Shown here piece after piece: positions 7,238 to 15,745 of a DNA stretch of 25,278 nt. Position numbers and translations under genes: made by a program. The stretch is from CALCTE01 sp045585835. Lineage in GTDB: Bacteria; Bacillota; Clostridia; Oscillospirales; CAG-272. Below the pieces are notes generated by a model. That model had not been told where the DNA came from. It was given only the letters and a program-made list of their open reading frames with translations, and made no database searches. Where the stretch lies: positions 1-25,278 of the forward strand of contig JAZMZG010000041.1 in assembly GCA_045585835.1 (NCBI GenBank), in the 5' to 3' direction. Numbering within the stretch: position 1 is the first letter of the stretch; each line of letters opens with the position of its first letter.

Positions 7238-8575
7238 ATGGAAAAAATAATTGCTGCAGTAGACAAGCACCGCGAAATGATACTTGAAGCGGAAAGATAT
7301 ATCTGGAAAAATCCCGAAACGGGTTACAAAGAATACAAGACCTCTGCGTATATGGAAAAAAAGTTCCGTGAGTTCGGATATGAAGTTAAGAAAGCGGACG
7401 AAATAACGGGCTTTACGGCGGAGATAGATACGGGCAGAGAGGGCGCAACGCTTTTGATTTTAGGCGAGCTTGATTCCATAATCTGCCCTGCACACAAGGA
7501 GGCTGACGCCGAAACGGGCGCGGTACACTCTTGCGGACACAACGCACAGTGTGCCACGCTTTTGGGTATTGCCGCAGCTTTGAAAGAGCCGGGCGTGCTT
7601 GACGGTTTTTGCGGTAAGATACGCCTTTGCGCAGTTCCCGCGGAGGAGCTTCTTGAGATAGAGTACCGCTCCGAGCTTAAAGCGGCGGGTAAGATAAAAT
7701 ATTATGGAGGAAAGCCTGAATTTTTGTACAGGGGCTATTTTGACGGTGTAGATCTTGCGTTTATGATGCACACGGCGAGTATATTTGCGGTAAGGCCTGC
7801 CGGCTCGGTCGGTTGTATTGCGAAGAACATTGTATACAAGGGCAAGGCGGCTCACGCGGGAAGTTCCCCATGGAACGGTACGAACGCGCTTTATGCGGCG
7901 ACCTGCGGTATAAACGCCGTTAATGCTATAAGAGAGACCTTTTCCGAGCCCGAGTACATACGCGTTCACCCCATAATCACGCACGGCGGAGATATGGTAA
8001 ACGCGGTTCCCGAAACGGTAAGGCTTGAAAGCTACGTAAGAGGAAGTACGTTTGAGGCGATCGAGAAAAACAACAGAAAAGTAAACCGTGCTCTTACTGG
8101 CGCCGCACTCTCGCTCGGTGCAAATATAGAGATAATAGATATTCCCGGATACGCTCCCGCCATATACGATGCGGGAATGATAGCGGCGACAAAAGATGCG
8201 TTTGACGTAATTTGCAAAGGGGAAACGTACTATACTTTAGATGCGAAGGGAACGGGAAGCACGGATATGGGCGACCTTTCATGTGTAATGCCCGTCGTGC
8301 AACCTTATGCCGCAGGCTCGTCGGGTACCAGCCACGGCGCAGATTATCAGATAGCAGATCCCGAAAAGGCGTGCGTTTTAAACGCAAAGTGGCAGCTTGC
8401 CACAGCAAAGCTCCTGCTTCAAAACGGCTCGGAAAGAGCTAAAAAGATAGTTGCTGAATACAAGGCTCCGTTTAGCTCGAAGGAAGAATATTTTGCATAT
8501 CTTGACAGTTTTAACACGCTCGGAAACAGAATTACGTATAACGACGAAGACAAGACGGCAAAAGTAATACTTTAA
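7238..8575 (+). CDS. M20-family amidohydrolase, AbgB-like (445 aa)
   Basis: Metal-dependent hydrolase of the M20 family. Visible signatures are LILGELDSI (about residues 73-81), SCGHNAQ (98-104) with Cys99 and His101 as likely metal ligands, PAEE (134-137), MMHTA with His178, ITHGGDMVNAVPE in the dimerisation-domain region, and SGTSHGADY near the C-terminus. CGHN rather than CGHD fits p-aminobenzoyl-glutamate hydrolase-like (AbgB) proteins better than classical hippurate or IAA-amino-acid hydrolases. The likely job is cleaving an N-acyl or aminobenzoyl amino acid or a dipeptide in the cytoplasm; the substrate is not deducible. GAGAGGGGA (7224-7232) supports ATG 7238. It is monocistronic, with its own promoter and terminator. 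Confidence 0.88.
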   Translation: MEKIIAAVDKHREMILEAERYIWKNPETGYKEYKTSAYMEKKFREFGYEVKKADEITGFTAEIDTGREGATLLILGELDSIICPAHKEADAETGAVHSCGHNAQCATLLGIAAALKEPGVLDGFCGKIRLCAVPAEELLEIEYRSELKAAGKIKYYGGKPEFLYRGYFDGVDLAFMMHTASIFAVRPAGSVGCIAKNIVYKGKAAHAGSSPWNGTNALYAATCGINAVNAIRETFSEPEYIRVHPIITHGGDMVNAVPETVRLESYVRGSTFEAIEKNNRKVNRALTGAALSLGANIEIIDIPGYAPAIYDAGMIAATKDAFDVICKGETYYTLDAKGTGSTDMGDLSCVMPVVQPYAAGSSGTSHGADYQIADPEKACVLNAKWQLATAKLLLQNGSERAKKIVAEYKAPFSSKEEYFAYLDSFNTLGNRITYNDEDKTAKVIL

Positions 8576-8620
8576 AAAGAAAAGCCACAGTTGCAAACGC
8601 GCAACTGTGGCTTTTCTTTT
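8575..8620. terminator. Bidirectional terminator between convergent genes
   Basis: Two 20-nt arms (8575-8594 and 8601-8620) are exact inverse complements around AAACGC, with A-rich 5' and T-rich 3' ends. The hairpin overlaps the stop codons of both flanking genes and can terminate transcription from either side. Confidence 0.93.
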
Positions 8621-9770
8621 ATTCAAGGCAGGACATAACGTCTTTTTCAAATTCCATGGCGATATTTCCGCCGCCGCGGCTATCGTACCAACGGCTGTTT
8701 CGAAGATAAACGGCGGTGATATTGTTTACGGGGTCTACCCAGAAATGCGTGCCGTAAGCACCGCTCCAGCCGTAGCACCCTACGGGTAAAACGTCCTCTT
8801 TATCAACGACTCTTACGCCGAGGCCCCAAGACGATACGGGATCTCTGCCGGGAGTTTCGGCGGGTATGCGTGGGGTGCAAAGTTCCGTTATCCTTTCGGG
8901 CGAGAATATACGCACGCCGTTAAGAGTTCCGTTATTAAGAAGCATTTCGGCAAATTTAGAGTAATCCTCAAGCGTGGACACAAGGCCCGCGCCCGCACAG
9001 GTATAAGTGAGAGGGAAGCCTTCGAAGGTGTGGCTCCCGAGGTCTACCGCAGCGAGCTTTCGCGCCGCCATTCTGTCCGTCATAGTGATGACGCGCGACC
9101 ATTGTTCTTCGGTGGGCGTATAGGTCGTATCCTTCATTCCGAGCGGATCGAAGATGTACTTTTTCAAAAAGTCCTTATATTCCATACCGCTTTGAAGCTC
9201 AATTATTCTTGCTACCGTGTCAAACGAGGAGTATGCGCAATACGCGCTGTAGCTTTCGGGCTCGTAGGCAAGGGGCTGGGACGCACAATGCTCTACCATT
9301 GTCGCAAGCGTTTTGTACGCCTCGTCGGGTTTTTGCGCTTCAAGCGCAAGACCTATCTCCGTTGCCGCCATCATACCGCTTGCGTGCGAGAGCATGTGCC
9401 ATATACGAAGCGGCACCTTACTTTTCTTTCCTGCTACTATCTCACCGTCTTGCTTTTCTGCGACGTACATATTTTCAAACTGCGGAAGATAGTCGCTCAC
9501 GAGATCGTCCATCTTGAAAAGCCCCATATCCTCTGCAACAAGCGCCGCGACTGCCGTAACGGGCTTGGTCATAGACGCCATACGGAATATGGCATCACTT
9601 TTTATCGGTTCTTCGGTGAGCACGTTTTGATATCCGGCTTCAAGCTTGCACAGCGTTTTTCCTTCTTGACGCACGATAAGCTTTGCACCGCCTACTTTCC
9701 CTAGCGCGATATTATCGTTAAGGCGTGCAAGTAAGACCGAGTTTAATTTTTCTGCATTTAATTGTTTCAT
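8619..9770 (-). CDS. Serine hydrolase of the class C beta-lactamase/esterase family (383 aa)
   Basis: The nucleophile motif SxxK is SMTK (Ser66, Lys69) in FRMASMTKPVTAVAALV. The tyrosine motif is Tyr180 in CAYSSFDTVARIIE, where the usual YxN reads YSS. Toward the C-terminus WSGAYGTHFWVDP takes the place of the KTG region, as in EstB-like esterases. No signal peptide is seen with this start, so it is probably a cytoplasmic esterase, peptidase or amidase and not a secreted beta-lactamase. The start is the ATG at 9768-9770 because GAGGG is correctly spaced upstream and a promoter lies at 9802-9830. The open frame runs further upstream but those codons overlap the promoter. Confidence 0.88.
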   Translation of the reverse strand: MKQLNAEKLNSVLLARLNDNIALGKVGGAKLIVRQEGKTLCKLEAGYQNVLTEEPIKSDAIFRMASMTKPVTAVAALVAEDMGLFKMDDLVSDYLPQFENMYVAEKQDGEIVAGKKSKVPLRIWHMLSHASGMMAATEIGLALEAQKPDEAYKTLATMVEHCASQPLAYEPESYSAYCAYSSFDTVARIIELQSGMEYKDFLKKYIFDPLGMKDTTYTPTEEQWSRVITMTDRMAARKLAAVDLGSHTFEGFPLTYTCAGAGLVSTLEDYSKFAEMLLNNGTLNGVRIFSPERITELCTPRIPAETPGRDPVSSWGLGVRVVDKEDVLPVGCYGWSGAYGTHFWVDPVNNITAVYLRNSRWYDSRGGGNIAMEFEKDVMSCLE

Positions 9771-9801
9771 ATTAACCCTCGCAGTATGTTCGTTTGCCTT
9801 A

Positions 9802-9830
9802 ATTTTAGCACGAAAAATTTCCAAATGCAA
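9802..9830 (-). promoter_or_regulatory. Promoter of the serine hydrolase gene (minus strand)
   Basis: Read on the minus strand: TTGCAT (9825-9830), 17-nt spacer, then TGC-TAAAAT (-10 at 9802-9807), an extended -10. The start codon lies about 32 nt downstream. Confidence 0.72.
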
Positions 9831-9833
9831 TAT

Positions 9834-9868
9834 AAAGCGCCGATCTCTTGAAGCAGAGGCGCTTTTTT
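9834..9868 (+). terminator. Rightward terminator-like hairpin
   Basis: AAAGCGCC (9834-9841) pairs with GGCGCTTT (9858-9865) and is followed by a T-run to 9868. It faces the two-component genes but lies upstream of their likely promoter, so it may block antisense or readthrough transcripts. Confidence 0.6.
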
Positions 9869-9898
9869 GGTATAATAAAGTACAGAAAATGATTTTTA

Positions 9899-9938
9899 TT
9901 AAGAAAAGTTAAGAATTCTCATTGATATATATTAAGAA
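9899..9938 (+). promoter_or_regulatory. Candidate response-regulator operator: TTAAGAA repeats
   Basis: TTAAGAA occurs at 9899, 9909 and 9932. The first two give TTAAG-N5-TTAAG, one helical turn apart, the arrangement bound by CiaR and similar OmpR-family regulators. Sitting 35-75 nt before the response-regulator start, they suggest autoregulation. A -10-like TATGAT follows at 9947-9952. Confidence 0.5.
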
Positions 9939-9971
9939 TTGTGCCTTATGATAATAGCGGAGGTGAAAAAT

Positions 9972-10652
9972 ATGAACGTATTGGTCGTAGACGACGATAG
10001 GGAGATAGTTGACAGTATATGCATTTTCCTTTCGGCAGAGGGCTATAAGGCGCTTAAAGCATACGACGGCATCGAGGCGCTCGATATATTATCGGAAAAC
10101 GAAGTGCATTTAATGATACTTGACGTTATGATGCCGCGCCTTGACGGGATAAAGACTCTTATGAAACTGCGCGAGTCAAGGAATATTCCCGTCATACTTC
10201 TTTCCGCGAAAAGTGAGGATACGGACAAGATATTCGGACTTACGGCGGGCGCGGACGATTACGTCACAAAGCCCTTTAATCCGTCCGAGCTTATGGCGAG
10301 AGTGCGCTCGCAACTGCGAAGATACACGACTCTCGGCTCTATCGGAAAGCAAAACGGTCAAATAGTTATCGGCGGGCTTTCGGTCGACACGGAGAAAAAG
10401 ACCGTGAACGTCGACGGAGAAAGTGTGAGGCTCACGCCCATCGAGTATAAGATTCTTGAGCTTCTCGTACGAAACAGAGGGCGCGTATTTTCCGCAGAGG
10501 ATATTTACCAAAACGTGTGGAACGAGCAGACTGCCGTGGGCGATAACACTATCGCGGTGCACGTAAGGCACATAAGGGAAAAAATAGAGATAAACCCCAA
10601 AGAGCCGAAATATCTGAAGGTCGTTTGGGGAATAGGCTACAAAATAGACTAA
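9972..10652 (+). CDS. OmpR/PhoB-family response regulator (226 aa)
   Basis: The receiver domain (about residues 1-115) has the acidic pocket VVDDD, the phosphoacceptor Asp51 in LMILDVMMPRLDG, a switch serine in VILLSAKSED, and Lys100 in YVTKPFN. The C-terminal domain (about 130-225) is a winged helix of the OmpR type (VRLTPIEYKILELLVRNRGRVFSAEDIYQNVWNE, NTIAVHVRHIREKI, KVVWGIGYKID). Start ATG 9972 is chosen over the in-frame ATG codons upstream because GGAGGTG lies just before it and the receiver domain begins at once. The kinase gene follows after 13 nt, so the two form an operon. Phosphorylated by the partner kinase, it should bind promoter DNA; the TTAAG repeats upstream are candidates. 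Confidence 0.95.
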   Translation: MNVLVVDDDREIVDSICIFLSAEGYKALKAYDGIEALDILSENEVHLMILDVMMPRLDGIKTLMKLRESRNIPVILLSAKSEDTDKIFGLTAGADDYVTKPFNPSELMARVRSQLRRYTTLGSIGKQNGQIVIGGLSVDTEKKTVNVDGESVRLTPIEYKILELLVRNRGRVFSAEDIYQNVWNEQTAVGDNTIAVHVRHIREKIEINPKEPKYLKVVWGIGYKID

Positions 10653-10665
10653 AGGAGAATTATCA

Positions 10666-12705
10666 ATGAGAAAAATAATATATTCGCGCGTACTGAAGAC
10701 AGTCGCGGTGCTGCTGTTTTGCGCGTGTATCGTGCTCGGCGCGCTTACCGTTACGGGCGCTGTTGTTACTTTTTACAACGAGGAGGATAACATATACTCT
10801 TTTGAAAGCGATTTTTCTAAGTCTTGGTACGTATCAATGCTTTTAAATGAGCCCGAATGGACGCTCGTGCACGCATATCACGAGGCATTTCCGGACTACT
10901 TAAACGGCAAGGGGAATGCCGAGAGGGCAAAATTCGTAGAGGCAAACCCCGAAATAATAGCGGAAAGCATAAAAAAGGCCTTCGATGATTTCTATTACGA
11001 TGACAAGCTCAATTATTACGTCGAGTATAACGGCACGGTGATAACGAACTGCGGCGCAAAAAGCGCAGAAGAGCTTATGGCGGGCGACTGCTACTCGTAT
11101 GTGAAAAGAGACGCGGCGGGAAACGTCGACAGATGGTATACGGGCGCAAATTGCAGTTATTACATCGAGGAGCTTATAAGCTACGACACAAAAAACACGA
11201 TTACCGTTAGCTGTAGCGTTAAGGAAGACGTAATAAGCAAATGCGAGGCAATATGGCTAAAACAGGAGAAAATCGTAATAGACACCGTGCTTCACGCGGC
11301 AATTTTTGCGTTTGCGGCGATACTTTTACTCGTGTACCTTATCTGCGTATGCGGTAAGAATAAAGACGGCGAATATAAAAATATGTGGGTTGACAAGATA
11401 TGGCTTGAAGCGCACCTTGTTTTTGCGGGTGTTGCCGGATTTTCTGCCGTTTTGCTTTGTGCGAATATGATAGATGCGCTTATCGGAAACCGTAATGCGC
11501 AAATTGCCCTTTCAGTCATAGGCACGGCGGCGGGTGCGGCAAGCTTTATTGTAATAACGTCGATTCTTTCCGTGGTGCGAAACATCAAGACGGAAAGATT
11601 TTTAAAGACGAGTATCGTCATTCGCGTTCTTACTTGGATATGGCGCGTATTTGTTAAGATATTAAAGTGGACATGGAGAAAAACAAAGGCGTCTTTTAAA
11701 GCGCTGAAAAGAGCGCTTTCGCTAAAAACGGGCGCTATCGTTATCCTTATGCTTTTTGTTTACACCGCGCTGATAGGCGCTTTGGGAATAGTCACGTACC
11801 ACTCACCGATAGGGCTTATCCTTGCCGTTTTGCTTTTCTTATTCGCGTGCATTGTCGTTGCTTACAGAGCAAAAGACCTTGACGATATAAAGAGGGGCGC
11901 AAGAGAGATAAGGGGCGGAAATACGGGCTATAAAATAGCCGAGGTAAAGAGCGAGGATATGAAAGCCCTCGCAGAAGACGTAAACGATATCGCAAGGGGG
12001 CTTGATGAGTCCGTGGCGGCAAAGGTCAAGGCGGAAAGAATGAAATCCGAGCTTATCACTAACGTGTCGCACGACCTGAAGACACCCATAACGTCCATAA
12101 TAAGCTATGCGGAGCTTCTTGCGAAGACTGAGGGACTTTCCGAGGAAGCAAAGGACTACGTTGCAGTTATAGCAAAAAAGGGCGAAAGGCTCAAAAAGCT
12201 CACGCAGGACCTATTCGACGTATCGAAGGCTCACAGCGGAAACGACGAAGCCGTACTTGAAAGACTTGATGCGTCCTTGCTTATCGAGCAGTCGCTTGCC
12301 GAGCACGAGCGTGAAATACAGAGCTCGGGATTTGTGTTCTGCACGCAGGTACAGAAAGAGCTTTATATCCTCGCCGACGGACGTAAAATGTCACGCGTTT
12401 TGGGTAATCTCATAGACAACGTCTTGAAATATACTTTAAAAAGCACACGCGTATTTATTACTGCCGCCGAGAAGGACGGAAAGGTTGAAATAGAGTTTAA
12501 AAATGTCTCGGCTTTTCCGCTTGACTTTGACGCAGAGGAGATAACGGGAAGATTTGTGCGCGGCGACAGCTCCAGAACTCTTGAAGGAAACGGGCTCGGA
12601 CTTGCTATAGCAAAGAGCTACACGGAGCTTTGCGGCGGCATATTTGGAATAGAGCTCGACGGAGATATGTTCAAGGTAAGGCTAACGTTTAAAAAGCTCG
12701 TATAA
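10666..12705 (+). CDS. Membrane sensor histidine kinase (679 aa)
   Basis: One membrane segment at about residues 8-36 is followed by an extracytoplasmic domain of about 170 residues (37-205) with several cysteines (TNCGAK, ANCSYY, SCSVKED). Then come multiple membrane helices (about 207-230, 246-268, 277-300, and a hairpin near 352-402). A HAMP-like linker leads to the dimerisation domain with His469 in NVSHDLKTPITSI, and to the ATPase domain with NLIDNVLKYT (N box) and EGNGLGLAIAKSY (G2 box). Six or so helices plus a large external domain is more than the basic two-helix sensor. AAGGAG (10654-10659) precedes ATG 10666. It presumably phosphorylates the response regulator encoded 13 nt upstream; the signal is unknown. 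Confidence 0.94.
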   Translation: MRKIIYSRVLKTVAVLLFCACIVLGALTVTGAVVTFYNEEDNIYSFESDFSKSWYVSMLLNEPEWTLVHAYHEAFPDYLNGKGNAERAKFVEANPEIIAESIKKAFDDFYYDDKLNYYVEYNGTVITNCGAKSAEELMAGDCYSYVKRDAAGNVDRWYTGANCSYYIEELISYDTKNTITVSCSVKEDVISKCEAIWLKQEKIVIDTVLHAAIFAFAAILLLVYLICVCGKNKDGEYKNMWVDKIWLEAHLVFAGVAGFSAVLLCANMIDALIGNRNAQIALSVIGTAAGAASFIVITSILSVVRNIKTERFLKTSIVIRVLTWIWRVFVKILKWTWRKTKASFKALKRALSLKTGAIVILMLFVYTALIGALGIVTYHSPIGLILAVLLFLFACIVVAYRAKDLDDIKRGAREIRGGNTGYKIAEVKSEDMKALAEDVNDIARGLDESVAAKVKAERMKSELITNVSHDLKTPITSIISYAELLAKTEGLSEEAKDYVAVIAKKGERLKKLTQDLFDVSKAHSGNDEAVLERLDASLLIEQSLAEHEREIQSSGFVFCTQVQKELYILADGRKMSRVLGNLIDNVLKYTLKSTRVFITAAEKDGKVEIEFKNVSAFPLDFDAEEITGRFVRGDSSRTLEGNGLGLAIAKSYTELCGGIFGIELDGDMFKVRLTFKKLV

Positions 12706-12711
12706 AAATTC

Positions 12712-12740
12712 AAGGGCAGTGTGTAAAACACTGCCCTTTT
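12712..12740. terminator. Bidirectional terminator after the kinase gene
   Basis: AAGGGCAGTGT (12712-12722) and ACACTGCCCTT (12728-12738) with a 5-nt loop, T-run on the right and A-rich flank on the left. It overlaps the AraC gene stop (12739-12741) and serves both convergent genes. Confidence 0.88.
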
Positions 12741-13614
12741 ACTTTCCCGCTCTGTATTTCGACGGGCTTTCGCCCCATTTCTTTTTAAATGCATTCGAAA
12801 AATAGTAGGTATTTGCAAATCCGACACGAAGCGCCACTTCCCCTATAGACAAGCTCTTGTCATCAAGCAGTTCCCTTGCCTTTTGCATACGCAAATTATT
12901 CAGATATGAGATTATACCCGTGCCCGTTTCCTCTCGGAATATGCGTTTTATACTTGATAGGGAATAGGAAAACCGCTTTGAAATGATATCGAGACTTACG
13001 TCGCTTCCAATATTTTTTTCGAGGTATTCGATTATATTTTCCGTAAGCGTCCTTCTTTGTGAAAAATGCTCATAGAGTGATATTCTCGCTTTCTTTTCGG
13101 TTGCGTCCGCACTTAAAAGCGATATAATGAGCAGCTCTATCGAATTTTTGATAAACTGTAATTCGAGCTCGGTTGCTTCGGGACGGATATCCATTTGACC
13201 GTCTTTTGCGATGTCGAGAGGGTCTTTTTCCAAAAACACCGTGCGCCCCATATTTGCAATATCGTTTAGATATTGCCTCTGCCTTTGGTCGACCGAAAGT
13301 ATCTTGCCTCCGAAATATTCCATATATCCGCTGCCTGCTTCAAAGCAAAAAATAATAACCGACGTCTTGCTTTCAAACGGTTTTATGGAATGAAATTGAA
13401 ACGGCTTATGGCAAACCATTTCGCCTTTTTTCAAAATAAAGGTTTCGTCGTCCGCACGCACGCTGACCTTTCCGCTTTCGATATATACGAATTCCCAACC
13501 CGCGTGGCTGTCGCCCGAATAATTAAAGCTGTCGGGGAATTCGTAATAAAAGTCGCTGAAAAGCCGAGTCACACTTATTTTTTCCGTCAAGGCGGAGCCT
13601 TTGATTCTTTCCAC
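12739..13614 (-). CDS. AraC-family transcriptional regulator (291 aa)
   Basis: The N-terminal half (about residues 15-120) is a cupin-like sensing domain (HAGWEFVYIESGKVSVRAD, LKKGEMVCHKPFQFHSI). The C-terminal 100 residues are the AraC double helix-turn-helix (ISKRFSYSLSSIKRIFREE, IGEVALRVGFANTYYFSNAF, KKWGESPSKYR). The start is GTG (13612-13614), supported by GGAG eight bases upstream on the minus strand; no ATG in frame fits better. It is divergent from the sugar-phosphate operon at 13777, and AraC regulators usually activate the divergent operon in response to a sugar, which I infer here. Confidence 0.92.
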   Translation of the reverse strand: MERIKGSALTEKISVTRLFSDFYYEFPDSFNYSGDSHAGWEFVYIESGKVSVRADDETFILKKGEMVCHKPFQFHSIKPFESKTSVIIFCFEAGSGYMEYFGGKILSVDQRQRQYLNDIANMGRTVFLEKDPLDIAKDGQMDIRPEATELELQFIKNSIELLIISLLSADATEKKARISLYEHFSQRRTLTENIIEYLEKNIGSDVSLDIISKRFSYSLSSIKRIFREETGTGIISYLNNLRMQKARELLDDKSLSIGEVALRVGFANTYYFSNAFKKKWGESPSKYRAGK

Positions 13615-13665
13615 GTCGTTTTCTCCAAAAAGTCCAAAAATAAATACTATTAAAATTATGAGCTT

Positions 13666-13694
13666 ATTTTATAACAAAAATGCCGAATTGTCAA
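13666..13694 (-). promoter_or_regulatory. Promoter of the AraC gene (minus strand)
   Basis: On the minus strand TTGACA (13689-13694), 17-nt spacer, TAAAAT (13666-13671). Its -35 abuts the -35 region of the divergent sugar operon promoter. Confidence 0.7.
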
Positions 13695-13731
13695 TTCCAT
13701 ATTTTGAAAATAATAGGTATAATTAATATGG
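13695..13731 (+). promoter_or_regulatory. Promoter of the sugar-phosphate operon with inverted repeat
   Basis: TATAAT at 13718-13723 with a poor -35 (TTCCAT, 13695-13700) at 17-nt spacing. CCATATT (13697-13703) and AATATGG (13725-13731) form an inverted repeat around the -10. A strong -10 with a weak -35 fits an activator-dependent promoter, plausibly controlled by the divergent AraC protein. Confidence 0.6.
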
Positions 13732-13776
13732 AAAAATAAAGGCTTTTGCCTAAATAATTTAAAAGGAGAAACGACT

Positions 13777-14712
13777 ATGAATTTTATGACCACGGTTAAA
13801 GGCTCACTTTTGGAAAACTTCTATCCGAAGGGCTGGGATATGGCGAAGATCGACGCTTGCTGCGAAAAGGGCGTAGCTCGCGAAGCATTTTGGAACGAGG
13901 GCTTTAACCCCGTTAAGTGCGACAGCCTCGGCGACTTCGACACACTTATGGGACACGAGATCGCAATGCAGATAAAGCTCACGGGCGAAGAGGGCAGAAA
14001 GCTTGCGATGATATTGCCCGTAGGACCTATGGGTATGTACCGTTGGGCTGCATACTTCCTTAATGAGTGGAAGGTCAACGCAGACCACGTATACACGTTC
14101 AATATGGACGAGTGGGCAGATGCAGAGGGCAACACTTTAAGCAGTGATGACCCCGCTTCCTTCAAGTTCTCTATGGAAAAGGCTTTCTTCAATAAGCTCA
14201 ACTCTACCATTCCCGCAAATCAGCGTAACTTCGCTACAAAGGACAATCTTCCCACTTACCCCGAGAAGATTGCCGCTTTGAGAGCAGAGGGCGCAAAGCT
14301 CGTGCTTGTATACGGTATCGGAAGAATGTGCCACATCGCATTCTGGGAGCCTCAGTTTGCAGAGGATTATGCAAGCGTTGAAGAGTGGAAGAAGGCGCCC
14401 TATCGCATCGGTGCAAAGCTTCACCCCCTCACGATAGAGCAGAATGCCATCACGAGCTTCAAGAGCAGAACGACACTCGTTCCTTGCACTGCAAATACCA
14501 TCGGCCCCGGCATCTTCCTTCAGGCTGACTACGCTATCGGCGGTGCTGACGGCGCTTTGGGCAGAGGTATGGGCTGGCAGGGTATGAGCTTCCTTACCAC
14601 ACTTCACTACGGCCCCGATATGAACATCACCTCAACCTTCATTCCCACTATCCCCGGCAGACTCTTCTACCTTGCGGAGCTTGCAGGTCCCCTCGAGCCC
14701 GAGTGCAACTAA
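13777..14712 (+). CDS. NagB-like sugar-phosphate isomerase/deaminase-family protein (311 aa)
   Basis: Related to glucosamine-6-phosphate deaminase (NagB family): FNMDEW matches the FNMDEY block with the catalytic aspartate, and GIGRMCHIAFWEP aligns with GIGxDGHIAFNEP. The histidine and glutamate of that motif remain, but the aspartate (D141 in E. coli NagB) is Met, and the flanking residues are changed. The protein is also longer than NagB (about 266 aa). It therefore probably works on a different sugar phosphate or by a changed mechanism. AAAAGGAG precedes ATG 13777. It is first in an operon with a PfkB kinase and a class II aldolase, so it likely supplies the ketose phosphate that is phosphorylated and cleaved. 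Galactosamine-6-phosphate to tagatose-6-phosphate conversion is one candidate reaction. Confidence 0.8.
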   Translation: MNFMTTVKGSLLENFYPKGWDMAKIDACCEKGVAREAFWNEGFNPVKCDSLGDFDTLMGHEIAMQIKLTGEEGRKLAMILPVGPMGMYRWAAYFLNEWKVNADHVYTFNMDEWADAEGNTLSSDDPASFKFSMEKAFFNKLNSTIPANQRNFATKDNLPTYPEKIAALRAEGAKLVLVYGIGRMCHIAFWEPQFAEDYASVEEWKKAPYRIGAKLHPLTIEQNAITSFKSRTTLVPCTANTIGPGIFLQADYAIGGADGALGRGMGWQGMSFLTTLHYGPDMNITSTFIPTIPGRLFYLAELAGPLEPECN

Positions 14713-14722
14713 GGTGGCGGAT

Positions 14723-15745
14723 ATGAAGTATAATAAAGGAATAGCTTTCGCAGGCAATATGCTCTGCGACGTAATAAAGCAGATTGAGCGCTATCCGGAT
14801 CTCGGTATGCTCTCCGATATAAGTGACGTTTCCACTTGCGTCGGCGGCTCCGTTCCCAATACCGCAATCGACCTTGCAAAGATCGACCCCTCCGTACCCC
14901 TTTCGGCTATAGGCAGAGTCGGAGACGACGATAACGGCAAATACATCATAAAAAGACTTGCAGACCACGGAATCGACACCTCCCGTATTAAGTTTTCCGA
15001 GAAGAGAGGCACGTCGTTTTCCGACGTTATGAACCTTCCCGCAGGCGAGAGAACCTTCTTCCATTACAGAGGAGCAAACGATGAATTTTCTCCCGCAGAC
15101 GTAGATATCGCAAACCTCAACTGCGATATTCTTCACATCGCTTACCTTCTTTTGCTCGGCGCGTTCGACGCAGAGGACAGCGAGTACGGCACGGTTATGG
15201 CAAGATTCCTTCATGACGTACAGAAGGCAGGCATAAAGACCTCTATCGACGCAGTAAGCAGCGCAACGCTTGATTTTGAAAAGATAATCAAGCCCTCCAT
15301 CAAATATTGCGACTTTGTAATCTTAAACGAGATAGAGCTTTGCAATATTTGGGGCATCGAGCCTTACCGTGACGGCAAGCTCGACCTTGAAGCAATAAAG
15401 CGCGCGATGAGACTTACGATGAATGAAGGCGTTGGCGAAAAGGTCATCGTTCACTGCAAGCCCGCAGGCTTCTGCCTTGATAAATCGGGCCTTTTCACCG
15501 CAGTTCCCTCCCTTGAGATACCTTCTTGCGAGATAAAGGGAAGCGTAGGTGCGGGCGATGCGTTCTGCGCAGCAAGCCTTTATGGAATATACAACGGCTT
15601 TGCGGACAAGGATATATTGGAATTTGCATCTGCCGCAGCAGCTTGTAATCTTTTTTCCGAAAATTCTGTTGACAGCATGAAGCCTGCCGCAGATATCAGA
15701 CAAATGCTTAAAACTTATAAGAAAAAGGAGCTTGTAACATGTTAG
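14723..15745 (+). CDS. PfkB-family carbohydrate kinase (340 aa)
   Basis: Ribokinase/PfkB fold. The N-terminal signature GGSVPNTAIDLAKI (about residues 34-47) and the C-terminal ATP and catalytic signature GSVGAGDAFCAASLYGIY (about 275-292) are both visible, with the catalytic Asp in GAGD. AIGRVGDDDNGKYI is the usual loop after the substrate site. ATG 14723 follows AAGGTGG by a few bases and lies 10 nt after the isomerase stop; the in-frame codons upstream overlap the previous gene and are not used. Its 3' end overlaps the aldolase start by 7 nt, indicating translational coupling. By context it phosphorylates a ketose-1- or -6-phosphate, or a free ketose, ahead of aldol cleavage; its substrate cannot be fixed from sequence. 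Confidence 0.9.
   Translation: MKYNKGIAFAGNMLCDVIKQIERYPDLGMLSDISDVSTCVGGSVPNTAIDLAKIDPSVPLSAIGRVGDDDNGKYIIKRLADHGIDTSRIKFSEKRGTSFSDVMNLPAGERTFFHYRGANDEFSPADVDIANLNCDILHIAYLLLLGAFDAEDSEYGTVMARFLHDVQKAGIKTSIDAVSSATLDFEKIIKPSIKYCDFVILNEIELCNIWGIEPYRDGKLDLEAIKRAMRLTMNEGVGEKVIVHCKPAGFCLDKSGLFTAVPSLEIPSCEIKGSVGAGDAFCAASLYGIYNGFADKDILEFASAAAACNLFSENSVDSMKPAADIRQMLKTYKKKELVTC

Noticed and set aside
9030..9704. Long plus-strand open frame of 224 codons
   Set aside because: It is antisense to the serine hydrolase gene, has no family motif, and arises from codon bias of the real gene.
14648..15214. Minus-strand open frame of 188 codons
   Set aside because: It is a shadow of the PfkB kinase gene and the end of the isomerase gene; no ribosome-binding site or motif was seen.
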